Positions 1 through 7,396 of a stretch of 10,179 nt of DNA are shown here, one piece after another; positions within the stretch are counted from its first letter, which is position 1; the number at the start of each line of letters is the position of its first letter. This stretch comes from Actinomycetota bacterium (GTDB taxonomy: Bacteria > Actinomycetota > Acidimicrobiia > Acidimicrobiales > UBA8592): contig PAYW01000008.1 in NCBI GenBank assembly GCA_002715425.1, forward strand, positions 19,814 through 29,992, written 5' to 3'. Made by a program: the position numbers and the translations under genes. Under the pieces are notes generated by a model. It was not told the origin of the DNA. It ran no database searches and saw only the letters and a list, made by a program, of their open reading frames with translations.

Positions 1-140
1 TAGGGCTAGAATCTGACGACCGAAAACTAGGGGGCGTGATCATCGGCAAGTCTCTATACGAAAACAAAGTTAACCTTATATCCGCACTTAATGCATTGCC
101 GCCCAACAAACCAAATCAAAGGAAAAATGAAGACAGTTAG
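1..140 (+). CDS. hisA: HisA, phosphoribosylformimino-5-aminoimidazole carboxamide ribotide isomerase, 3' end only
   Basis: Only the last 45 or so codons are present; the gene begins before the window and the reading phase starts at base 3. The readable tail contains [14 protein letters not shown], which matches the last phosphate-binding strand-loop of the HisA (beta/alpha)8 barrel (family pattern GVIxGKALYE). It ends at a TAG at 138-140. HisA isomerises ProFAR to PRFAR, the substrate of HisF, which fits the next gene. The end overlaps the hisF start by 14 nt. In many actinobacteria the homologous enzyme PriA also performs the TrpF reaction. Too little of the protein is visible to tell HisA from PriA, but a separate trpF lies downstream. 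Identity rests on the tail motif plus synteny. Confidence 0.85.
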   Translation, partial: GLESDDRKLGGVIIGKSLYENKVNLISALNALPPNKPNQRKNEDS

Positions 141-921
141 AATCATCCCTTGCCTAGACGTATCTGACGGAAGGGTCGTTAAAGGAACAAATTTTGTAAA
201 CCTCGTTGATGCGGGCGACCCAGTTGAACTTGCCGCCCTTTATGACATAGAGGGAGCGGATGAACTTGTCTTCCTTGATATAACGGCTTCATCTGATAAT
301 AGAGACACGGTTTATGACTTAGTTCGTCGCTGCGCAGAAAAAGTATTTATTCCTTTCACGATTGGGGGAGGTATCCGAACTGTATCGGACGCGAGAAAGT
401 TACTTCGCGAAGGAGCAGAAAAAGTTTCCGTGAATACTGCAGCAGTGAACAGACCAGAACTAATTTCAGAAATTGCAGCTGAGTTTGGTAATCAATGTGT
501 AGTTCTTGCAATCGACGCTCGAAAAGATACGCAAGATGAAGCTGCTCAACCAAAGAGCGGTTATGGGGTGTATATAAATGGAGGTAGGACACCAACACAA
601 CTTGATGCCATAGAGTGGGCTCAGGAGGGGGAAAGGCTAGGAGCCGGAGAGATTCTTCTAACTTCGATGGACAGGGACGGTACAAAAGATGGCTTTGACT
701 GCGAACTTACAAAAGCCGTCTCTTCTGCAACAAACATTCCGATTATTGCTAGCGGTGGAGTAGGGAGAATCGAAGACTTCCTTGAGGGTGTAACTATAGG
801 ATCAGCTGACGCCCTCCTAGCTGCTAGTGTTTTTCACTTCGGAGAATTGAGTATTTCTGAAGTTAAAGACTATCTCCACTCCAGTGGGGTTCTAGTACGA
901 CCAACCTTTCGAAAGAAGTAA
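127..921 (+). CDS. hisF: HisF, imidazole glycerol phosphate synthase cyclase subunit
   Basis: This 264-residue (beta/alpha)8-barrel protein takes ammonia from the HisH glutaminase and converts PRFAR to imidazole glycerol phosphate and AICAR in the cytoplasm. It opens with [12 protein letters not shown], placing the first catalytic aspartate at D11. The second is D130 in LAIDAR; both numbers match the well-studied Thermotoga enzyme exactly. Phosphate-binding segments are visible as TIGGGIR (about 78-84) and IASGGVG, and INGGRTPT follows the central loop. The ATG at 127 is preferred over an in-frame ATG at 91: it gives the family's standard N-terminus and has AAAGG at 118-122 in front of it. 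The start lies inside the hisA 3' end, implying coupled translation. HisH is not in the window. No damage seen. Confidence 0.97.
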   Translation: MKTVRIIPCLDVSDGRVVKGTNFVNLVDAGDPVELAALYDIEGADELVFLDITASSDNRDTVYDLVRRCAEKVFIPFTIGGGIRTVSDARKLLREGAEKVSVNTAAVNRPELISEIAAEFGNQCVVLAIDARKDTQDEAAQPKSGYGVYINGGRTPTQLDAIEWAQEGERLGAGEILLTSMDRDGTKDGFDCELTKAVSSATNIPIIASGGVGRIEDFLEGVTIGSADALLAASVFHFGELSISEVKDYLHSSGVLVRPTFRKK

Positions 922-989
922 ACGAATAAAACATTACAAATTCAATCGATAGTCGACACTTTAATGATTAGCCGATACCTTGGAACATC

Positions 990-1415
990 GTGAGCACAAC
1001 TGAAACCTCTACAACTGAAAACAAAGACCAACCAGCTTCCGAAGAGCAGACTAAAAAAGCGCGGGAAAAGAAAAGAAGAGAACATATCCCTTCTCCATCC
1101 GAGCGCCTACCAATTAAAATGCTCAACGACAGGATTCTCGTTGAAATTCCCACAGATGAAGGCGAGCGAAGGTCTACAGGGGGAATTCTAATACCTGCAA
1201 CAGCGCAAGTATCTCGCCGTTTAGCTTGGGCAGAAGTAAAGGCAACAGGCCCTAACGTCAGAAGTATGGAAATAGGAGACCAGGTTCTATTCAATCCGGA
1301 AGATCGCTATGAGGTAGAGGTACGGGGTAAGGATTACATTATTCTTCGGGAGCGTGATATCCACGCGGTTGCAGCCGAGCGGCTTGACCAAGGATCTACT
1401 GGGCTTTACCTCTAA
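990..1415 (+). CDS. GroES-like (Cpn10-fold) co-chaperonin-related protein
   Basis: The protein has 141 residues, against about 95-100 for ordinary GroES. Residues 1-42 are an added hydrophilic tail, Ser/Thr/Glu-rich and then Lys/Arg-rich (KKAREKKRREH). The Cpn10-like domain runs from about 43 (KMLNDRILVEIP) to 128. A mobile-loop-like segment STGGILIP (62-69) keeps the hydrophobic tripeptide that GroES uses to dock GroEL, and DYIILRERDIHAV (115-127) matches the GroES C-terminal strand. The usual RGEVxAVG after the loop is altered (RRLAWAEVKATG), so this is a divergent paralogue. The start is GTG with only a weak TTGGAA ahead. It ends 2 nt before trpE and is surely co-transcribed with it. No groEL is visible. 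A chaperonin cofactor or a structural adaptor for the pathway are both possible; function is unproven. Confidence 0.8.
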   Translation: MSTTETSTTENKDQPASEEQTKKAREKKRREHIPSPSERLPIKMLNDRILVEIPTDEGERRSTGGILIPATAQVSRRLAWAEVKATGPNVRSMEIGDQVLFNPEDRYEVEVRGKDYIILRERDIHAVAAERLDQGSTGLYL

Positions 1416-1417
1416 CA

Positions 1418-2926
1418 ATGACCACCACGCTAGAAGAATTCAGCGAACTAGCGAAAGAATACACAGTTATCCCTGTCTGGAAAGAACTTGTCGCAGACTA
1501 TATAACTCCTGTTGCCGCATTTACGAGAGTCGTTGGAGACGGTGATGGTTTCCTCCTTGAATCCGTCGAACACGGAGAGAGATGGAGCCGGTGGTCGTTT
1601 ATAGGAAGGAATCCCTTACTTACAGTTAAGAAAAAAAATGGAGAGATTGAGGTTCTGGGCGATTCTCCAGTGGAGATTCCTAATGACGGGAATTTACTAG
1701 ATTTTATTAACGCCTTACAAAACCGATTAGTATCACCGGCTCTTGAAGAACTTCCGCCAATGCATAGCGGAATAATGGGATACGTTGGATATGACCTAGT
1801 TCGTGAGATCGAAGATCTACCGAACACCCCTTACGATGACCTATCTATCCCCGACTCCATTCTTTCAGTTATAGGGGAATTGGCTGTCTTTGATCATTGG
1901 AAGCAACGAGTTGTCCTGATTGCTAATGCTATTGTTCCTCGTGGAAGTTCTCAACAAGAGACGGAAGCTGCATATGTTGAAGCTGTAGATCGATTGGAGA
2001 TCCTAGCCTTTGATGGAGCTCGCTCGATCCAGGAGACACTTCTTGATCCCCCAGTTATTGGTGGTGAACTTCCGCCGGTCCAATCCACCATGACAAAGGA
2101 GGAATACTGCTCCGCTGTGGAGATAGCAAAGGAGCACATATTGGCAGGTGATATCTTCCAAGTGGTGTTATCGCAACGGTTCGACTTTGATCTGAATGCT
2201 GATTCCTTTGACGTCTATAGAGTTCTTAGGCAAACTAATCCCAGTCCTTATATGTATTATGTCCGCCATAACGAGGTGACGTTGGTTGGATGTTCCCCTG
2301 AACCAATGGTTCAAGTTCTGGGGGATCGTGTTATCTCTCGTCCAATTGCAGGAACACGAGCCCGTGGGAAGAATGAAGAAGAGGATAGAAAACTTGCTGC
2401 CGAACTTCGAGAGCACCCCAAAGAGGTAGCAGAGCACGTAATGCTTGTTGACCTGGCGAGAAATGATCTAGGAAGGGTTTCGCGCTTCGGAACTCTTGAA
2501 ATGGATGAGATGATGACTTTGGAAAACTACAGTCATGTAATGCACCTAACCTCACAAATTTCAGGGAAACTAATGGAAGGTAAGACTCCAATCGACGTGA
2601 TCGAAGCAACTTTTCCGGCTGGGACTGTTTCAGGAGCTCCAAAAGTTAGAGCTATGCAAATCATTGATGACCTTGAGCCAACGAAACGTGGCCCATACGC
2701 CGGCATAGTTGGCTATTTTGACTTATCAGGAAACGTTGATAACGCAATTGCGATCCGAACCATGGTTATCACAGAATCTGTTGCATCAGTCCAGGCTGGA
2801 GCAGGAATCGTTGCTGACAGCGACCCTGAAAGCGAATATCAGGAATGCTGGAATAAAGCGGCTGCGCTTCTGGCGGCGGTTATACCTGCCGAGCGGATGA
2901 CAAGAAAAAGAAAGGAGTTATCCTGA
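1418..2926 (+). CDS. trpE: TrpE, anthranilate synthase component I
   Basis: This 502-residue enzyme converts chorismate plus ammonia to anthranilate, the committed step of tryptophan synthesis. The N-terminal domain carries LLES (46-49) and, later, NPSPYMYY (274-281), the residues known in the family to form the tryptophan feedback site, so allosteric inhibition is expected. The chorismate-binding domain shows PIAGTRARG (309-317), EHVMLVDLARNDLGRV (339-354), FPAGTVSGAPKVRAM (399-413), YAGIVGYF (427-434) and GAGIVADSDPESEYQEC (461-477), all typical. Length is normal. The feedback site and the trp cluster favour TrpE over PabB. The start ATG is 2 nt after the preceding stop with no clear ribosome site, suggesting reinitiation. 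The glutaminase partner TrpG is absent nearby. Confidence 0.97.
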   Translation: MTTTLEEFSELAKEYTVIPVWKELVADYITPVAAFTRVVGDGDGFLLESVEHGERWSRWSFIGRNPLLTVKKKNGEIEVLGDSPVEIPNDGNLLDFINALQNRLVSPALEELPPMHSGIMGYVGYDLVREIEDLPNTPYDDLSIPDSILSVIGELAVFDHWKQRVVLIANAIVPRGSSQQETEAAYVEAVDRLEILAFDGARSIQETLLDPPVIGGELPPVQSTMTKEEYCSAVEIAKEHILAGDIFQVVLSQRFDFDLNADSFDVYRVLRQTNPSPYMYYVRHNEVTLVGCSPEPMVQVLGDRVISRPIAGTRARGKNEEEDRKLAAELREHPKEVAEHVMLVDLARNDLGRVSRFGTLEMDEMMTLENYSHVMHLTSQISGKLMEGKTPIDVIEATFPAGTVSGAPKVRAMQIIDDLEPTKRGPYAGIVGYFDLSGNVDNAIAIRTMVITESVASVQAGAGIVADSDPESEYQECWNKAAALLAAVIPAERMTRKRKELS

Positions 2927-2928
2927 TA
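2911..2928 (+). promoter_or_regulatory. Strong Shine-Dalgarno with no ordinary start codon at the expected distance
   Basis: AAAGGAG at 2911-2917, inside the end of trpE, is one of the best ribosome-binding sites in the block. At the ideal distance, in the frame of the next gene, lie CTG (2923) and ATA (2926) but no ATG, GTG or TTG. The first ordinary start, TTG at 2950, is 32 nt beyond the site. The ATA at 2926 is 8 nt away and overlaps the trpE stop by one base. A non-canonical start, or a base error turning ATG into ATA, would explain this. Confidence 0.6.
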
Positions 2929-2949
2929 GCGACCGATCTTAATAAATTA

Positions 2950-3780
2950 TTGCAGGAACCCCAGGCCTATACCCTCCAAAGAGACTTTTTACAGTGTGCA
3001 GGTCCGGATGCATGTAACTTTCTTCAGGGCCAACTTAGCCAAGATATTGAAGGTTTGTCTGATCTTGCATCAGCATGGTCTTTCTTATTAAATCCAAACG
3101 GAAAATTTTGTGCGTGGTTGAGAATTACCCGCCTATCAACCGAAGAATACATGCTAGATATGGAACAAGGATTCGGCCAATCTGCTTTCGAACGCTTAAA
3201 TCGTTTCAAAATCCGCGTCAACTGCGACATTACAAATAGCCAAAGCCAGATCGTCCGAATTCTAGGTACGGGGGCCAGAGAGATCAAAGGAGAATCCTAC
3301 CAACAAAGAATCGTTGCCGATGTAGGATGGCAGACTCTTGAAGGTTTTGATTTGCTTGGTTCTGACGTTGTAAAGCCAGAAGGAAGTAGGGAAGGGAAGG
3401 AAGATGATTACGAATATATCCGTATTTTTCATGGAGTCCCGAAAATGGGTTTAGAACTGACAGAGGGTGTTATTCCTGCAGAGACAAATTTAGTGCCGAG
3501 AGGAGTGAGCTTCACCAAAGGTTGCTATACCGGGCAGGAACTAGTCGCTCGACTCGATAGCAGGGGAAACAATGTCGCAAAACATTTACGTAAGATATCT
3601 TCACCCAGCACCTGTACAGTCGGGTCTGAGATAACTGTAGAAGGTAAAAAAGTTGGGATTGTAACATCGGCTGTTCCCTCTGGCGACGGATCTATTGGCC
3701 TTGGCTATGTTTCTCGTTCACTGGAAATTCCCGGAATAGCAGAAATTGATGGATTTTCTGCCTCAATTACTAGCGCTTGA
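2950..3780 (+). CDS. ygfZ: YgfZ/GcvT-family folate-binding protein
   Basis: From the TTG at 2950 the protein has 276 residues. It carries the diagnostic YgfZ signature KGCYTGQE at 190-197 (cysteine at 192), preceded by GVIPAETNLVPRGVSFTK, and an N-terminal GPDACNFLQGQLSQD, which is the usual opening of the GcvT-like fold. YgfZ proteins (IbaG/IBA57 relatives) use tetrahydrofolate and help maintain or assemble certain [4Fe-4S] enzymes; they are not glycine-cleavage enzymes. The true start may be 8-9 codons earlier (CTG 2923 or ATA 2926), where a strong ribosome site points, adding IATDLNKL before the TTG. It lies between trpE and trpC, 46 nt before trpC. Its role in the cluster is unknown; co-transcription is likely. 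Family assignment is firm, physiological role is not. Confidence 0.9.
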   Translation: MQEPQAYTLQRDFLQCAGPDACNFLQGQLSQDIEGLSDLASAWSFLLNPNGKFCAWLRITRLSTEEYMLDMEQGFGQSAFERLNRFKIRVNCDITNSQSQIVRILGTGAREIKGESYQQRIVADVGWQTLEGFDLLGSDVVKPEGSREGKEDDYEYIRIFHGVPKMGLELTEGVIPAETNLVPRGVSFTKGCYTGQELVARLDSRGNNVAKHLRKISSPSTCTVGSEITVEGKKVGIVTSAVPSGDGSIGLGYVSRSLEIPGIAEIDGFSASITSA

Positions 3781-3826
3781 GGTCAAACGGCAACGCCATT
3801 GTTCCAGCCTCAGTTAGAATTGCTTC

Positions 3827-4609
3827 ATGAGTTCAGGGACCTACTTAGAAAACATCCTTAGCTTTCATCGTGATCGGGCCGAAAGAGACTCCAGGTCGTT
3901 CGGTCAACTTCTTAGTCAGGCCCAAAAGGTGGAAGGCTCCAAAGACTTCATTAGCGCCCTTGAGTCTCCTTCAGGGCTTTCGGTAATCGCTGAGATAAAA
4001 CGCAGGTCCCCTTCAAAGGGAGACCTTAATCGAAATCTTGATCCCAGTGCGATGGCAGCGCTCTATGAAACTGCTGGCGCTAGTTGTATCTCCGTGCTGA
4101 CTGATAGAGAGTTTTTTGCTGGTTCAAGTCATGACCTATCCTCGGCCCGATTAAGCACGGAAATCCCGATCTTAAGAAAGGACTTCACAGTAGACAAACG
4201 TGATATTTGTGATGCTCGTCTAATGGGCGCTAATTGTGTTCTGCTGATCGTTTCCGCTCTTACTGATGAGGAACTCGTAAGCTTTATCGCTCTTGCAAAA
4301 GAATTGGGACTAGCTGCTCTGGTTGAGACACATGACGAAAAAGAGGTCGGGCGCGCATTAAATGCGGATGCAAAATTGATTGGTGTTAATCAAAGAGACC
4401 TATACACATTTGAAGTAGATCAAGAAAGGGCAGTGCGCGTTATTCGTGAAATCCCTAACTCCATAACGACAGTAGCCGAAAGTGGAATTCGTAATCTTGA
4501 AGACGCCACCGTGCTTGCAGATGCTGGATATGATGCAGTTCTAATTGGAGAAGCCTTCGTTAAGTCATCTAACCCATCTTCGCTAATTTCTTCCTTTAGC
4601 GGGCTTTGA
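3827..4609 (+). CDS. trpC: TrpC, indole-3-glycerol-phosphate synthase
   Basis: This 260-residue (beta/alpha)8 barrel closes the indole ring: CdRP to indole-3-glycerol phosphate with loss of CO2 and water. Visible active-site residues are E56 and K58 in IAEIKRRSPSKG, K118 in ILRKDF, E167 in LVETHD, N188 in IGVNQRDL and S219 in AESGI. They correspond to E51, K53, K110, E159, N180 and S211 of the Sulfolobus enzyme, with near-constant offset. SVLTDREFFAGS (89-100) and VLIGEAFV near the end are the remaining family blocks. It is monofunctional, not fused to TrpF as in enterobacteria. The ATG at 3827 fits the family N-terminus, but the ribosome site in front is weak. Confidence 0.97.
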   Translation: MSSGTYLENILSFHRDRAERDSRSFGQLLSQAQKVEGSKDFISALESPSGLSVIAEIKRRSPSKGDLNRNLDPSAMAALYETAGASCISVLTDREFFAGSSHDLSSARLSTEIPILRKDFTVDKRDICDARLMGANCVLLIVSALTDEELVSFIALAKELGLAALVETHDEKEVGRALNADAKLIGVNQRDLYTFEVDQERAVRVIREIPNSITTVAESGIRNLEDATVLADAGYDAVLIGEAFVKSSNPSSLISSFSGL

Positions 4610-4657
4610 TGAGGGTAATTCTGTGATTCAGCGATGGAATTCCGATAACGTCGTAAC

Positions 4658-5341
4658 GTGTTCATAAAGATTTGTGGAATTACAAATGAGGAAGATGCTT
4701 TATTGGCTGTTGCCGTTGGGGCTGACGCTATTGGATTTGTTTTTGCTCCATCACCGCGCCAGGTGGCGATCACACGCGTGTCTGAAATAGTTAGAAGGCT
4801 CCCTCCAGATATCTTAACTGTGGGAGTGTTCCGAAATGAATTGCCCGACCGTGTGATCAGCATCATAAACAATACAGGTCTAATGGCAGCTCAGCTTCAT
4901 GGATTTGAATCTGCAACGCAGGTGCAAAAGGTAAAGTCTGAAGTAAGGACGGTCTTTAAAGCTGTTACAGCAGGCTCTGAGTCTTTTCAAGATGCTGCCG
5001 CTTTCGGCGCGGATGCTGTCCTTGTCGACTCTGATGAACCTGGGTCGGGAGAAGTTTTCGACTGGCAAATGGCAGAAAACGCACCTCAGGGTGTTCCTCT
5101 TATCCTTGCTGGTGGCCTGACTCCATCCAATGTTGCTGGAGCTATAAGAAAAGTCCAACCATGGGGAGTGGATGTTTCAACCGGAGTTGAGAGATCGCCA
5201 GGAGTAAAAGATCCAATACTAGTTCGAGCGTTTATTGAAGCCGCTCGTTCCACAGAGATCGAATCAAATGACCAACAAGACGAGGTAAATATCTTTCGTG
5301 AAGAACCATATAACTGGGAGGATGACCCAACATGGCGATGA
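4658..5341 (+). CDS. trpF: TrpF, phosphoribosylanthranilate isomerase
   Basis: This 227-residue protein isomerises phosphoribosylanthranilate to CdRP. The general base/acid pair is visible as C6 in KICGIT and D124 in VLVDS. Other family blocks are QLHG (79-82), [12 protein letters not shown] (148-159) and [16 protein letters not shown] (170-185), the phosphate-binding region. The start is GTG at 4658 with no recognisable ribosome site; an in-frame ATG at 4634 is cut off by TAA at 4646. After the barrel ends near residue 198 there is an unusual acidic tail of about 28 residues ending NWEDDPTWR, with two tryptophans in the last eight positions. The tail holds the trpB ribosome site and overlaps trpB by 10 nt. 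A dedicated trpF is notable because many actinobacteria rely on PriA instead. Confidence 0.96.
   Translation: MFIKICGITNEEDALLAVAVGADAIGFVFAPSPRQVAITRVSEIVRRLPPDILTVGVFRNELPDRVISIINNTGLMAAQLHGFESATQVQKVKSEVRTVFKAVTAGSESFQDAAAFGADAVLVDSDEPGSGEVFDWQMAENAPQGVPLILAGGLTPSNVAGAIRKVQPWGVDVSTGVERSPGVKDPILVRAFIEAARSTEIESNDQQDEVNIFREEPYNWEDDPTWR
5316..5334 (+). promoter_or_regulatory. trpB ribosome-binding site inside the trpF tail
   Basis: GGGAGGA (5316-5322) lies 9 nt before the ATG at 5332 and 15 nt before a second in-frame ATG at 5338, so it selects 5332. The site overlaps the first of two TGG (Trp) codons of the trpF tail (5315-5317). The second TGG (5333-5335) overlaps the trpB start codon. Translation of the trpF end and loading on trpB therefore compete physically. 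Confidence 0.75.
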
Positions 5342-6486
5342 TAGATCCATCATCAGATGGAAGATTTGGAAGTTTTGGGGGGATGTTTGTCCCAGAGACA
5401 CTTATTCCTGCATGCGAAACTCTTGAGGATGCTTTCCGAACAGCTTGGGCAGATATCTCTTTTCGAGAGGAGCTCAACACTCTACTCGCTGATTATGCTG
5501 GCCGGCCTTCGCCTTTAACGCAATGTGAGCGCCTTTCTGAAGAATTAGGTTACCAAGTACTTCTCAAGAGAGAAGATCTGAACCATACTGGCTCGCACAA
5601 GATTAATAATGTTCTTGGGCAAGCTCTACTAGCTAAAAAAATGGGTAAGAACAGACTTGTTGCTGAAACTGGAGCGGGGCAGCATGGTGTGGCTACTGCT
5701 ACCGCAGCTGCTTTGTTTGGGATGGACTGCGTGGTGTATATGGGTGAAGTTGATATTGAACGGCAAGCCCTTAATGTATTTAGAATGCGTCTGCTCGGTG
5801 CGGAAGTAATCTCCGCAACCTCGGGAAGTAGGACACTTAAAGATGCAATTAATGAGGCGATGCGAGATTGGGTTGCAACAGTTGAAGATTCACATTATTG
5901 CCTAGGCTCAGTTATGGGGCCGCATCCATACCCCTGGATGGTCCGAGAATTTCATAGGGTGATAGGGCAAGAAGCTTACGAGCAGTGTCAAAAGGTCCTA
6001 GGAAGGGATCCGGACGTTGTAACGGCATGCGTGGGTGGCGGGTCGAACGCCTTGGGTATATTCTCAGGATTCGTTGATACGGAAGCAGAACTGGTAGGGG
6101 TTGAACCAGCAGGAGGAGCTGCAGTATTTAGAGGCACTCCTGGTGTAGTGCATGGGTCTCTCTCGTACCTGATGCAAGATGAGTGGGGGCAAGTTTTAGA
6201 AGCTGAATCGATTTCAGCTGGACTTGATTATCCGGGAATCGGGCCTGAACATGCTCATTTGGCCGATATCGGACGCGCTAGGTACGAGAAAGTATCCGAT
6301 AGCGAAGTAGTTGATGCTTTTCAGTTGCTTTCGCGTACTGAAGGGATTATTCCAGCTCTTGAACCTGCTCATGCTCTTGCTTGGATGAGTAGGGAGCGCG
6401 AGGAACTCGCTGGAAAAACTGTACTTCTGAATCTCTCTGGACGAGGAGATAAAGATGCAACCCAGATGATGGAATTACTGGGATGA
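5332..6486 (+). CDS. trpB: TrpB, tryptophan synthase beta subunit
   Basis: This 384-residue PLP enzyme condenses indole with serine. The PLP lysine is K90 in HTGSHKINN (K87 in Salmonella), the catalytic glutamate E112 in AETGAGQHG, the PLP phosphate loop GGGSNA (235-240), the [18 protein letters not shown] block sits at about 293-310, and the pyridine-nitrogen serine is in LSGRGDKD (S369). GAGQHG and HTGSHKINN mark it as the TrpB1 type that pairs with TrpA. The segment between VGVE and the following VVHG is about eight residues shorter than in the Salmonella protein ([13 protein letters not shown] only), near the loop around its residues 260-275. The stop overlaps the trpA start (ATGA), supporting equimolar production of the alpha2beta2 complex. 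Confidence 0.98.
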   Translation: MAMIDPSSDGRFGSFGGMFVPETLIPACETLEDAFRTAWADISFREELNTLLADYAGRPSPLTQCERLSEELGYQVLLKREDLNHTGSHKINNVLGQALLAKKMGKNRLVAETGAGQHGVATATAAALFGMDCVVYMGEVDIERQALNVFRMRLLGAEVISATSGSRTLKDAINEAMRDWVATVEDSHYCLGSVMGPHPYPWMVREFHRVIGQEAYEQCQKVLGRDPDVVTACVGGGSNALGIFSGFVDTEAELVGVEPAGGAAVFRGTPGVVHGSLSYLMQDEWGQVLEAESISAGLDYPGIGPEHAHLADIGRARYEKVSDSEVVDAFQLLSRTEGIIPALEPAHALAWMSREREELAGKTVLLNLSGRGDKDATQMMELLG

Positions 6487-7268
6487 GTACAAGTCCCTTG
6501 CGAATTGAAGAGTCTCTTCGCGAACGGAAAGATGGAGGCGGAAAATGCTTAGTGCCCTACATCACGGGTGGTTTTGAAGGGTATATCGAAGCTATCTACG
6601 CCGCTGCCGAAGCAGGGGCAGACGCAATTGAGATAGGTATACCTTTCTCTGATCCAGTCATGGATGGCCCTACGATACAAAAGGCAAATGATATTGTTTT
6701 GGCCCAAAAAATATCTCCACTAGACATCCTTCAGGACATTCGCGACTTGGACATCGAAATTCCTTTAGCGGTAATGACTTATTACAACATCGCGTACCGT
6801 TTTGGCCTTGAGCGATTCGCAAATGCACTTTACGAATCAGGTATCTCAGGAGCGATTCTTCCAGACCTCCCCCTAAATGAATCAGGGCCATGGCTTGATG
6901 CAGCGTCAGGGAATGGAACCGAAACCATACTATTGGCAGCCCCAACGACTACCGATAAGCGTCTAGAAGCGCTTTGTTCACAAAGCAAGGGATTTGTATA
7001 CGCGGTTGGATTGCTTGGAATTACGGGAGTTCGCGCCGAACTTGCCAGGAGTGCAGTTGTTATAGCAGGAAGATGCAAGAAATTTACTAATAAGCCTGTG
7101 CTTGTTGGGGTTGGAATCAGCACCCCTGAACAAGCTAAAGAGGTATCCGAAGTAGCTGATGGCTGCATAGTTGGATCTGCCATAGTGCAAAAACTGTTAG
7201 ATGGTGAAGGCCCCGATTCGGTAGGAACCTTTGTTTCTGATATACGGCGTGCTCTTAACGAATCGTAA
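6483..7268 (+). CDS. trpA: TrpA, tryptophan synthase alpha subunit
   Basis: This 261-residue (beta/alpha)8 barrel cleaves indole-3-glycerol phosphate to indole, which is passed through a tunnel to TrpB, and glyceraldehyde-3-phosphate. The catalytic residues are E50 and D61 in [15 protein letters not shown], aligned with E49 and D60 of the Salmonella enzyme. Loop 2 follows at about 60-70. MTYYNI and [10 protein letters not shown] supply loop 6 and strand 4, and LLGITGVR the strand-6 loop. [11 protein letters not shown] and IVGSAIV form the phosphate site. The ATG overlaps the trpB stop by 4 nt. It is the last gene of the block; no GC-rich terminator follows, only AT-rich hairpins. Confidence 0.98.
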   Translation: MSTSPLRIEESLRERKDGGGKCLVPYITGGFEGYIEAIYAAAEAGADAIEIGIPFSDPVMDGPTIQKANDIVLAQKISPLDILQDIRDLDIEIPLAVMTYYNIAYRFGLERFANALYESGISGAILPDLPLNESGPWLDAASGNGTETILLAAPTTTDKRLEALCSQSKGFVYAVGLLGITGVRAELARSAVVIAGRCKKFTNKPVLVGVGISTPEQAKEVSEVADGCIVGSAIVQKLLDGEGPDSVGTFVSDIRRALNES

Positions 7269-7346
7269 GGTTTTGGCCTAAATTTGACCATTTTTGACAA
7301 AAAAATGAGAATGACGAAACACCTGCTCAAATAGTATTTTTGTACT

Positions 7347-7364
7347 AAAAATTGAAGAATTTTT
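7347..7364 (+). terminator. Possible weak AT-only stem-loop downstream of trpA
   Basis: A perfect 7-bp inverted repeat, AAAAATT (7347-7353) and AATTTTT (7358-7364), encloses GAAG. The stem has no G-C pair. The T-run is part of the stem itself, so it could act only weakly as a terminator of the trp block. It lies about 80 nt past the trpA stop. An operator or AT-rich chance repeat is as likely. Confidence 0.2.
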
Positions 7365-7380
7365 AACTATCAGCACACGA

Positions 7381-7396
7381 AGTATTGAAAAATACT
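7381..7396. repeat. Inverted repeat AGTATT-GAAA-AATACT
   Basis: This is a perfect 6-bp dyad around a 4-base centre. A related imperfect copy, AGTA-N6-TACT, lies at 7333-7346, so AGTA...TACT half-sites occur twice 48 bp apart upstream of the membrane-protein gene. As RNA the second copy would be capped by a GAAA tetraloop. It could be a pair of operator sites or RNA hairpins; no factor can be named. Confidence 0.45.

Noticed and set aside
91..126. Upstream in-frame ATG as the hisF start
   Set aside because: It would add 12 residues before the standard [12 protein letters not shown] opening, lies deeper within hisA, and the AAAGG site at 118-122 serves the ATG at 127.
922..989. Possible trp leader/attenuator before the GroES-like gene and trpE
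   Set aside because: The 68-nt gap has no run of Trp codons, no terminator hairpin with T-tract, and no T-box features; only short palindromic hexamers (ATCGAT, GTCGAC).
4563..4609. Gln in IGVNQRDL and other small differences in TrpC as active-site loss
   Set aside because: The catalytic Asn precedes the changed position, which is naturally variable (N, S, Q) in the family. All catalytic residues are intact.
7294..7299. Perfect -35 hexamer TTGACA after trpA
   Set aside because: No -10-like hexamer occurs 16-18 bp downstream. The nearest AT-rich candidate, TAGTAT, is over 30 bp away, so a promoter is not supported.
6830..7330. A 166-residue open frame on the minus strand across trpA
   Set aside because: It is antisense to a trpA with all catalytic residues, has low-complexity composition (Ser/Pro/Thr rich), and no ribosome site or family motif.
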